Positions 1 through 7,800 of a stretch of DNA of 14,727 bases are shown here, in pieces. How positions within the stretch are numbered: the stretch's first letter is position 1; every line of letters starts with the position of its first letter. Position numbers and translations under genes: made by a program. The notes under the pieces are model-generated. The model had not been told where the DNA came from, did not search any database, and worked only from the letters and a program-made list of their open reading frames with translations. The DNA comes from CAYQIM01 sp964417555 (GTDB lineage: Bacteria > Pseudomonadota > Gammaproteobacteria > Diplorickettsiales > Diplorickettsiaceae): the NCBI GenBank assembly GCA_964417555.1, contig CAYQIM010000035.1, forward strand, positions 1 through 14,727, in the 5' to 3' direction.

Positions 1-110
1 CGGCGTGATGCGTTTCCTGCTTCGCCCGTCAACGCACGCCTATCGCGGGCTCCTCAACTTCGCATTGCTTCCGCAATGCTCTCATTGTCTCGTCGAACGA
101 ATCGCTTTTT
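1..110. repeat. GC-rich palindromic element edge (putative dispersed repeat)
   Basis: This stretch is visibly richer in G+C than everything up to the last ~70 bases of the window. It contains a perfect inverted repeat, GCATTGC-TTCC-GCAATGC, at 62-79. On the minus strand it is translatable almost end to end: the last residues of the upstream protein (SIAEAMRS), a TGA at 54-56, then an open frame reading GARDRRALTGEAGNASR to the window edge. A compositionally distinct, palindromic and translatable element at the end of a gene is the behaviour of bacterial palindromic elements that invade coding sequence. Two short segments, GCGTGATGCG (3-12) and ACGAATCGC (97-105), recur in reverse orientation at the right edge of the window. 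That this is a repeat family is inference; the copy number elsewhere in the genome cannot be seen here. Confidence 0.45.
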
Positions 111-3100
111 ACTCAAATCAACTGTGTTATCGAGACCGATAGGAAATACATAGCGTTGAATCGTTGGATGCTGCTTTAGATAGTTAAGAATTTCTCTCAC
201 TCTCTGATTATTTAGCTGTTTTTCATGTATTAATTCCTCTATATACCCTTCTGGACGCATGCCAATAAATGCACGTAATCCTTCAATCAGCTTTTCATTG
301 GCAGTCAATGGAATGAGTTCATCTATCTCGTGAACTTTTTCAACGGATTGATAAATATCTGTTCCGACGAATACCAAAGCAGCGATACTGGATCCAATGG
401 GACCCGTTATAGAGGAAACCCCTTCAAACAGTCCAAACGCTTCCGCTATCTCAACCCCTGTTTCGATGGCATCGATACCTAAATAAGTAGCATCTCCTGC
501 AATATTAATTTGAGCTCCTCTTGAACCATTACGAAATGCTGCAAGCTGGCTAGTCAAATCATAAAGGACAAAGGCGGAAATACCACGTTTAAGAAAAGGC
601 GAAGCCACTCGCAAAGATTGGCCTAACAACCATTTATTATTTAATACTAATTTGCTTCCCGTTAAAGATGTCACTTCCGCTAACTTTGCTAGTCCTTGCC
701 CACCGACAATAAATCCTAGATTAATCGCTACTTCTTTATAATCATTACGCAGAAAAGCCCCTAACACTGATTTAGCCATCATTCCTTGCATAACTCTCTC
801 AGAAACATGACTTAGTTTCTGTAAATGCCGCTCAATTTTATAACGTTTGTTTAATTTTTTAACCCACATTTCACAGGCATTATTAGTCTGCCTTTTTCGT
901 TTCGATCCAGAAAAACATATTTTCTTGGCAGGGATAATCTCTTCATCCGAATCAGGTAATAGATCGTGAGGAAAGCTATCTTGCCGACTGGGCAACCATC
1001 CTGAAGGTCCCGCTTGTGGCTCTTCCAACACGGAAGTGGGAGCGGATTGGCTCTGTAACCACGCTAATATCGTTCCATGCCTTTGTTCAGGAATATTTAT
1101 TAATTCCTCTCTAATAAATTGCTTCGCTTTTAGTTTTTTATCCTTTGAATTCTTTATTCTATCCCATTCCCATAAGGCATTTAATGTTTGCTTTACATCA
1201 AATCCTTCATAAGAAAGTAAAGGAGCGATCACCATTTTTATATAGAGATGAATTTCTTTAATTTCTAATTCATTAACCTCATCGAATAAATCTTGGGTTT
1301 CATTATCAGCTATTTTTTGGAATGCTTCGCTTTTAGACATCTGCACCAAGCTAGTAACGTGTAGCATTAGTTTATTATGAAAATTAACTGCAGCTTTATG
1401 AGCGGACAAAATAAAATTTTCTTTACTTTGTTCTTGAATCAATGACATTTCATTAAATTGCTCAATGAAATTTCTATAATTATATAAAGCGGGGATATAT
1501 CCTAAGTCATTTAAAACAGATCCAGAGTAGTCTCGCTTTAATTCCGTTAGAATGCCTCGTCTCTTCTCCACATCAGGGAACGTCGTAGCGATAGGTGCAT
1601 TGATTAGCTTAAATATTTCGCTCTCTGAATCAATACGACTTAAACCTCTATCTAGCATTCTCATCTCTCTATATACCGCTTCCAATACCTGGGTATCACC
1701 AGAAATAACGGCATTAATTATCGGATTTTGCTTACTTCTTGCAGCAGAAAAAGAATCTAAGCCATATAATAAATCACATCGATAACCCAAGTGGCCCAGT
1801 CTCTCTTCTGCCGGTAGATCATTTACTTTAGCTAAAAAGAAAGTAATAAAATCGAGTTGTCCATGTCGTAGCGCTTGATGAAAAGCCCACGTACTATCAA
1901 CTAACAATCTCTTTTGAATCGCCATTTTTAGCGCTTGATTATCAAGTTCATCAATCTTGTTCCAAAATTTTTCTAGCATCCTTAAGTCATTTTTTATGAC
2001 AGAAACTGCAACAAATCGAGAATAAGAATAACTTGTTTTTATTTTTTCTATATCAGGCATTCTTAATAAATCGTCTAACGCGCTAAACCAGTGGGCTTCT
2101 TGTTCTGTTTTAACCGCCAAATCAAAAATTAATTCTTTCTGCTCAAAGCCTTCGTTAATATTTGCAACATTTTTAGTCCATTCTAAAAGATCTATAGCAT
2201 TCTCTCTTTCTACTATATTAAAAACAGCGCTAATTTTTTTATATTTAAGCATTCTTGTATATTGTCCTGCACCATAATCTCTGGCTCTCATCCATGATTG
2301 ATGTAATCTTTCTATCAATATAGCTTTATAATTTAAGTTGTTCTGAACATAAAAATTATCTAATGTAGCAAACTTTTGTTCATACCATGATAAAACGGTA
2401 ATATCATTTTGTTCTAATAAAAAACCTTCGGATATAGCTCTTACTAAAATATTACTGCGTATTCCTTCTTCTAATGAAAAAATAAGCTTATCCCATATCC
2501 AATTTAACGACGCCAGATTATTTTTAGGCGACAATTCTGCTAGGTTTAATAACTTAGATGGAAATAAATACTCGGCCAAGTTTTCTAGATTATTTTCAAT
2601 TTCTTCTCCTTCTAGCTCATCACTAGTACTATAAATAGCCTCTACTAGATCAAAACCGAGTAAATTATGCGAAACTCCGGCCTTGCTAAATTCCAAAAAA
2701 AAAGTATCAAGAACCTCTTGCCTACCCGATAGTAATAAGGCTTTAAACGCTGAATGAAAAACAAAAGGAAGTGCTTCTTTTGCCGAAGCGATCTGTAAAA
2801 TACTTTTAATTTTATCGATCAGATTGGACTGATTGTTTTGTAAACAGGCCAACACGAGATCTCTACATGAATCCCTTAAGCTACGATATTTCTCCTCTAC
2901 TAAAAAACGAGTACTTGTATCAATTGCAAGCGTTAAATCAGGTTCTTGTTTAATATGATAAAACGTTTCTAAAAAAAAATTTATACAATATTCATCAAAC
3001 TGAAGTCGATCCTGATCAGAAAATTCTAAATTTTTATAATTGATATTTTTATCGATAATTTTTATTATCGTTAAAAACATTGGTAAATAAATCTCAGATT

Positions 3101-3677
3101 TAGCTAAGTTCAAATCGTTATAAATATAACCCTCTCCGTCATAAGCTGCTTCTTCTAAAGAATAACTAGTTAATTTAGCGCCATATAGACTTATTAAACT
3201 AAACGTAAAGTCCACTTTGTATACTATCATATTAAGGTAATTAGCTACTTTTCTAGGATTAGTAAGTAACGCTTTCAATTTAGCTTCGCCGACTTCTTGC
3301 CCTTCATTTACCAGCTGAAACCAATCTAATTCATCCAAAAGTGCATCTAAACTTTCTTTTGTTAATTGGTTTATATAACTAATAGTCGAAATAACCAGGT
3401 TTAAACTCGTTAAGGTTTTTTTTCCTCGGCTTATCTCTTGGCCTACTACACGCTCTAATATTTCTTTATAAATGCTAAGAAAAATCTTTTCTACTTGTTT
3501 TTCGTTGACGCTTGCTAAACCTTTCATATCATCCGATCGTTTGACTCTAAACTGAAAAAAAGGCTGTTCATGATTAGCTTTTAGGTAATTTCTATCATCA
3601 GCTACTTTTCTTTTCTGTTGGTTAACTCTAGGAAAACTGGACGATTTGGGCATATAAGGTGGTAATATCTTTCGCAT
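54..3677 (-). CDS. Giant ankyrin-like / TcdA-TcdB pore-like domain protein, C-terminally truncated
   Basis: A 1207-aa protein with an ATG start at 3677 and a good ribosome site (GAGGA, 8 nt upstream). Residues ~30-870 are mostly amphipathic helices with degenerate ankyrin-like units such as AFHQALRHGQLDFITFFL and NPIINAVISGDTQVLEAVY. A proline/acidic linker (~880-915) ends in a basic cluster, GSKRKRQ at 924-930. From ~965 to the end a hydrophobic Gly/Ala-rich domain follows (NLGFIVGGQG, EGVSSITGPIGSS near 1092, VFVGTDIY, then RAFIGMRPEGYIEELI). From memory this last part closely resembles the TcdA/TcdB pore-forming-type domain of Wolbachia and Rickettsiella latrotoxin-CTD proteins. Those proteins normally continue with a long beta-rich region and a C-terminal domain. 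Here the protein stops ~25 residues after the YVFP motif, with the final residues encoded by a GC-rich repeat-like element. No signal peptide is visible. It is probably a secreted toxin or effector, or a truncated remnant of one. The fold assignment is moderate; the function is inference. Confidence 0.72.
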   Translation of the reverse strand: MRKILPPYMPKSSSFPRVNQQKRKVADDRNYLKANHEQPFFQFRVKRSDDMKGLASVNEKQVEKIFLSIYKEILERVVGQEISRGKKTLTSLNLVISTISYINQLTKESLDALLDELDWFQLVNEGQEVGEAKLKALLTNPRKVANYLNMIVYKVDFTFSLISLYGAKLTSYSLEEAAYDGEGYIYNDLNLAKSEIYLPMFLTIIKIIDKNINYKNLEFSDQDRLQFDEYCINFFLETFYHIKQEPDLTLAIDTSTRFLVEEKYRSLRDSCRDLVLACLQNNQSNLIDKIKSILQIASAKEALPFVFHSAFKALLLSGRQEVLDTFFLEFSKAGVSHNLLGFDLVEAIYSTSDELEGEEIENNLENLAEYLFPSKLLNLAELSPKNNLASLNWIWDKLIFSLEEGIRSNILVRAISEGFLLEQNDITVLSWYEQKFATLDNFYVQNNLNYKAILIERLHQSWMRARDYGAGQYTRMLKYKKISAVFNIVERENAIDLLEWTKNVANINEGFEQKELIFDLAVKTEQEAHWFSALDDLLRMPDIEKIKTSYSYSRFVAVSVIKNDLRMLEKFWNKIDELDNQALKMAIQKRLLVDSTWAFHQALRHGQLDFITFFLAKVNDLPAEERLGHLGYRCDLLYGLDSFSAARSKQNPIINAVISGDTQVLEAVYREMRMLDRGLSRIDSESEIFKLINAPIATTFPDVEKRRGILTELKRDYSGSVLNDLGYIPALYNYRNFIEQFNEMSLIQEQSKENFILSAHKAAVNFHNKLMLHVTSLVQMSKSEAFQKIADNETQDLFDEVNELEIKEIHLYIKMVIAPLLSYEGFDVKQTLNALWEWDRIKNSKDKKLKAKQFIREELINIPEQRHGTILAWLQSQSAPTSVLEEPQAGPSGWLPSRQDSFPHDLLPDSDEEIIPAKKICFSGSKRKRQTNNACEMWVKKLNKRYKIERHLQKLSHVSERVMQGMMAKSVLGAFLRNDYKEVAINLGFIVGGQGLAKLAEVTSLTGSKLVLNNKWLLGQSLRVASPFLKRGISAFVLYDLTSQLAAFRNGSRGAQINIAGDATYLGIDAIETGVEIAEAFGLFEGVSSITGPIGSSIAALVFVGTDIYQSVEKVHEIDELIPLTANEKLIEGLRAFIGMRPEGYIEELIHEKQLNNQRVREILNYLKQHPTIQRYVFPIGLDNTVDLSKKRFVRRDNESIAEAMRS

Positions 3678-3778
3678 CAGTTAAATCCTCTTTAATTATT
3701 ATTAGATTCCAAGAAACAATAACAAACTGACAAATAACACCATCGCTAGCGCAGTTTTTTTAAGCTTTGGATAGTAGC

Positions 3779-3808
3779 AATATAATTTTCCTTAATTCTA
3801 TCTATCAA
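3779..3808 (-). promoter_or_regulatory. sigma70-type promoter for the leftward giant gene
   Basis: On the minus strand TTGATA (3808-3803), an 18-nt spacer and TATATT (3784-3779) form a good -35/-10 pair. Transcription would start near 3771 and leave a leader of about 95 nt before the ATG at 3677. In such AT-rich DNA some promoter-like matches are expected by chance, so this is the best candidate and not proof. Confidence 0.45.
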
Positions 3809-3825
3809 TACATAATTATATCATG

Positions 3826-3861
3826 AAAATATATAAAATATATAAAATATATAAAATATAT
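3826..3861. repeat. Tandem repeat, four perfect copies of AAAATATAT
   Basis: Four exact head-to-tail 9-bp units fill 3826-3861 and run into a T-rich tract. The array lies between the two divergent promoters, just upstream of the leftward -35 element. Its nearly pure A/T content would make it curved or easily melted. Such arrays change copy number by slippage, so it could tune promoter activity; that is inference. Confidence 0.75.
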
Positions 3862-4017
3862 TTTTATTTTTTACATACAAAAATAGACAAGTAAAGTTTT
3901 AATAAATTATTGCTATCTTCGACAAACTGCCCTTTCCACCTGACTTTCCTCACAATAAATAGTTGCAAAATGAGTTGTATAAAGTTCTGATTCAAGAAAG
4001 TGATGACATAACACACT

Positions 4018-4108
4018 GATATATTTGCAACTCAAATCATGAGCTAATGGCAAATATTAATTTTTAAATATATTTTGACAAACTTAAATCTAAAAGATAT
4101 ATTTGCAA
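4018..4108 (+). repeat. Direct repeat GATATATTTGCAA, two copies
   Basis: The 13-mer GATATATTTGCAA occurs at 4018-4030 and again at 4096-4108, 78 bp apart. The second copy overlaps the -10 element of the rightward promoter, and the first lies upstream of the -35. A site on the -10 with a second copy upstream is an arrangement used by looping or cooperative repressors, so these could be operator sites. The alternative is a chance or remnant duplication in AT-rich DNA. Confidence 0.5.
4075..4103 (+). promoter_or_regulatory. Near-consensus sigma70 promoter for the rightward giant gene
   Basis: A perfect -35 hexamer TTGACA (4075-4080), a 17-nt spacer and TATATT (4098-4103) make the best promoter in the window. 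Initiation near 4110 gives a leader of about 94 nt before the ATG at 4204. The -10 is covered by one copy of the duplicated 13-mer, which suggests repression at this site. Confidence 0.6.
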
Positions 4109-4203
4109 TCTGCCATTTAATAGCAAAGAAACCTATTTTTCGTTATATAGGAACCGCTTTTAATTGTCTTTTTTGATAGGCTTATGCATAACAAGGATTT
4201 TAA

Positions 4204-4287
4204 ATGCAATCTATTGATTTTGAAGATCCATCCCTAACGCCGCTTGGCAATACAGTTTTACCCCATAACTTAAAAAACTTCATGATT
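4204..4287 (+). pseudogene. True 5' end of the rightward giant gene, cut off by a frameshift
   Basis: An ATG at 4204 has an ideal ribosome site (AAGGA at 4193-4197, 6 nt spacing) and sits below the strong promoter. It reads MQSIDFEDPSLTPLGNTVLP and continues to a TAA at 4285-4287. The A-run at 4272-4277 has six A; with seven, the frame passes directly into the next segment, giving ...NLKKLHDLIKKKTHPLGIKQ and then the 4389-4805 frame. That downstream frame is first open exactly at this point (an in-frame TAA lies at 4266-4268), which supports a single-base loss here. Residues 1-24 therefore belong to the N-terminus of the giant protein. Confidence 0.6.
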
Positions 4288-4388
4288 TAATTAAAAAAAA
4301 GACGCATCCGCTAGGTATTAAACAAGGAATAAGAGATTTTTTAGCTGAACTACGCAAACAATATACGACAGAAATCAATGACATTCCA

Positions 4389-4805
4389 TTGAACGTTTTT
4401 ATTAGCCAATTTTTACAACATATTTGTACATACATTAATATTCATCAAACAGACTTTGATTATATTACAGAATTAGTTAGGTATATTCTTACCACTTACT
4501 CGGTTGATTTTTTTTATAAAACAACAACTGCTATTCCTAAGCTTCATTCACAACGTCCTGAAGTCTGCCTATGGCAAGATCCGGTGCGAGGTGACACATT
4601 ATTAATTACTTTATCAAAAAACATTCATTATGAAGTGTTGACTCTCTTTCTCGATAATCTAGTTAACGCTTTTCATTTACCCGCCAATATGAAGTTATTT
4701 CCCATCTTAACGTCATATACGCCGTTGTTAGAATACCTGGTTGAAGAGAATAAATTAGGACTTTCAGCAATCACTAGCATGTGGCAAAAAAAACACCCGC
4801 ATTAG
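4389..4805 (+). CDS. N-terminal segment of the rightward giant protein, separated by poly-A frameshifts
   Basis: This frame is open from 4269 to the TAG at 4803-4805. The codon at 4389 is only its first ATG and has no ribosome site. The product is an unrecognised helical domain (ISQFLQHICTYINIHQTDFD, LFLDNLVNAFHLPANMKLF). It ends SMWQKKHPH just after an eight-A run (4786-4793). With nine A it would read SMWQKKTPALEDAFMRF, running straight into the following 1792-codon frame, which overlaps it by 25 bases. I therefore read it as residues ~25-194 of one 1985-aa protein, not as a separate gene. If the A-run shifts are real, this peptide would be made alone unless RNA polymerase or ribosome slippage restores the frame. 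Confidence 0.6.
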   Translation: MNVFISQFLQHICTYINIHQTDFDYITELVRYILTTYSVDFFYKTTTAIPKLHSQRPEVCLWQDPVRGDTLLITLSKNIHYEVLTLFLDNLVNAFHLPANMKLFPILTSYTPLLEYLVEENKLGLSAITSMWQKKHPH

Positions 4806-7800
4806 AAGATGCATTTATGCGGTTTTCTATTAAATATTTTGGTCAAGTAGGTAGTCCGGGCTTTAATTATTTTTGGCTGCAAATTTCTTCTGACGGTAAC
4901 ACCTCTGCGATGAGAGCCGCTGAAAAAGAAAGAATACCCATTGTGCAAACTATCTTTGAGGGCATACGTCGCGTATATGGCTCCGATGAAGGATTACAGA
5001 CATTATTATTATATAAAGATAAACATCAACGTACGCTATTGCTTAATACAATACAAGATAAACAGCATGCTCTTATTAAAGAAATATTATTGCTTGCTAT
5101 CGACATTAATCAAAACTCCAACCCTAACTTCCTACAAAATTTTTTATTACAATCTGATACCCTTCAAACAAGCCCTTTGTTACAGGCGGTTAATAATAAC
5201 GATAGAAAATCTATAAATTATTTGTTTTTAACTTCAGACAAAGAACTCTCTATTAAAATGCTACAGCATCAAGATAGTTTCGGCAACACAGCTTTTATGC
5301 GCGCGTGCGAATCTGGCTATGTAAAAATTTTACAGCTTCTGTTTACTCGAATTTTAATTGATAACTATAATGGCCGTACTCATAACATGAAAGCCATTGT
5401 TGAGCTACTCAATAGAGAAAATCTGGGAGGACATACAGCATTTGAACTAGCGATTCAGAATAGGCATTTCCCTGTTCTTGATCTTTTTTTGGATTATGTC
5501 TACTTTTTATCTTTAAATAAAAATCGCCGTATATGGCATGTTTTAAGCTATCCCGATAGACCAGGTAATTTTTTAACAGCCTTGTACAAAGCTGAACAAG
5601 AATTAGATACATTATTAATCACAGGAGATAGAGCAGCCACTGCAGAAGAAAAGGAATTAAGTAAATTTAGATGGAAGCTATCTGAAGAACTTCTATTAAG
5701 AGGATATCCTGGACCTAAAAAAAAACCAGAATGGCGTGCTATTACTCCGATAACTCGAGCTGATCGTATATTGAGTTTCTTAGGGGTTTTTTGTGGACCC
5801 AAACCACGCGTTGAATTTCGTGGCCGAAGAAGTCTTACCGAAGCATCATTTTGTGAAGTCATTGCAGAAGAATTTATCGCAGAATTAAATCAAGATAATC
5901 TTATTACGCGTCGTAAAGAAGATTTTATAAATATCCTATCATTGATAACTAAAGAAAAACGAAATGTTTTTTTAGAAATAAATAAGATTCGTAATAACGA
6001 AAAAATAAGCCAGCCTGAACAGGTGCTATTAAATGAATTTAATGATGCAATTGATGTCTATTATAATCGACATGGACAGCCTATTTTATCTGAAATACAG
6101 AAAAATACTTTTGTTGATTTAACCCATTTCGTCTTCGAGCAATCTGATTATTTACTAGTAGACGATGGTAGAAAATTTCTTCTCTTAAACCGTGAAATGC
6201 TATTTTGCAGTTCGCTTTTAAACCCAATACACCCTTTACCTTTAAATCCACAACTCAGCACTGAAGAACTAAAAAATTGGCTAAACCTCTATTTTAGTCC
6301 ACATTATACTTTACATCCGTTTAACAAAGAAATATTGTATAATCTTCCTACCGTCTTATCTAATTTAGAAGAAGCGCCTATTTTTTCTGATCAACAGCAT
6401 AGTTTTATACCAATCTTACAAACGCTTTTTTTACTTGATGGAAAAATAATACCCACTTCCACCTTGCTAGCTACGGATCAAGGCCAATTTTTTATCCTAT
6501 ATAGAGAAAGATTAAGTTTTCGTGCTGAAAATTTTCATACAATTTGGCTTTCAGCAAACTCCAAAACTAGAGGAGTTTTGCTTTTACTATTAGCTTATTA
6601 TAAATATCCCATTGCACAATATGAAGGGATATCTGCCGATGCAAATCTTTATTTAGATAACTATGGTAAAAACATAATTCATTTATTAAATAAATATGGG
6701 GAAGATATTCCACCGCAGTTATTATTTTACAACGCCGTTAAAACATACAAACCCTTTTTACTTTCGGACTCTGCATTACCCTCTGAGGAACGTCATGAAA
6801 TAATTAATTTTATAGATCACTGGAAAGAACCCATTAAAACTATACAAAGCGAATCAAATGTCAAAGCAATTGCACAATTAATCGTATTTTTCTTTCCTAG
6901 TGCAGTGCGTAGTTTGGTTAACCAAGATCCCCAAGAATTAGTATTTCTTTCTAGCATCATGGTAGCTGATGGTATCCTACACCAGCTATTAAACAATTTG
7001 CTAAAACATCCTCAATTAACCCAGATTCTTACTACTTCTTTAGCCAATAAGCTGGAAGAAATAGTAAAACTAACAGGGCGACTTCCTGTAATTGGCACTT
7101 TTTTATCCATTTACGGTTTGGTGGGTTCCACAAATGCCTTGATTAACTGTGATCCTAATGATCCAAATCGTCCTTATTATGCCCATTTATTAATCAATAA
7201 TTTAGTTAATTTTAGTTTAATGGGCATAGCAGCAAGTTTACCTTTTTGGCCAACATTAGGTTTATTTGCAGTTTTAACTTATGATCAACTACTCACTGAG
7301 GGAAAGCAATTACATGACATATCATTTTACTTGCAAGATGATATAGAGCACCCTCTGCTACGGCTTTATCACCAACTGTTATTAGGTTTAGGCATTATAC
7401 CAGAGACTATCTCTTTAACACTCGAACAACGTTATTTTTACCAGGCACTATTGAACTATATTGAGCGATTTGAAGGCGCTGAGCCAAAAACATTCTTTAA
7501 ATTTATCATGTTATCTATACCACCCTTAAAGCGGATTAGTGTAAAAACAAGGGTAATAGAATATCAAGGAAAGCTTGTTTGCCCAAGAGGTTATTCTCCT
7601 CCAAGAGCTTGGGATCGAAGCTGGTGTTTTGGTAGTATTCTTGAGGTTGATCTCAATAATCACTATTCTTTTGAACTGGGAAAAAATAATACTTATTGTG
7701 AAAAAAGAGACGTCTTCTCTCACAACAATCGTCTGTATGATCTATTCATTGGTACACAATCCGAAGATTGCACGTTAGGTATACACACCACCAAGCCAGG

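Larger units (their letters stand above)
3678..4203. other. Divergent intergenic region between the two giant genes
   Basis: 526 bp of AT-rich sequence with no convincing gene. It contains the leftward promoter (3779-3808), the 9-bp tandem repeat (3826-3861), a direct 13-mer repeat (4018-4030 and 4096-4108), the rightward promoter (4075-4103) and the ribosome site of the rightward gene (AAGGA, 4193-4197). It also holds a perfect 8-bp palindrome, CGCTAGCG, near 3754. No tRNA, CRISPR-type array or strong terminator was seen in it. Confidence 0.7.

Noticed and set aside
1552..1785. Plus-strand 77-codon open frame inside the leftward giant gene
   Set aside because: It is antisense to a well-supported frame and has no ribosome site or recognisable domain.
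3750..3762. CGCTAGCG palindrome followed by a T-run as a plus-strand terminator
   Set aside because: The palindrome has no loop and no plus-strand gene precedes it.
3826..3861. CRISPR-like array or replication-origin iterons
   Set aside because: The units are 9 bp with no spacers and pure A/T, and no cas or replication-initiator gene is nearby.
4785..4800. Programmed ribosomal frameshift at the eight-A run
   Set aside because: No downstream pseudoknot or stem is apparent and a second unrelated A-run shift occurs 500 bp earlier; slippage in transcription or sequencing error explains both more simply.
5409..5862. Two minus-strand frames of 67 and 104 codons
   Set aside because: Antisense to the ankyrin region of the giant gene, with no independent support.
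7526..7778. Overlapping short frames on both strands within the second giant gene
   Set aside because: They fall within the continuous 1792-codon frame and lack start signals; shadows of coding sequence.
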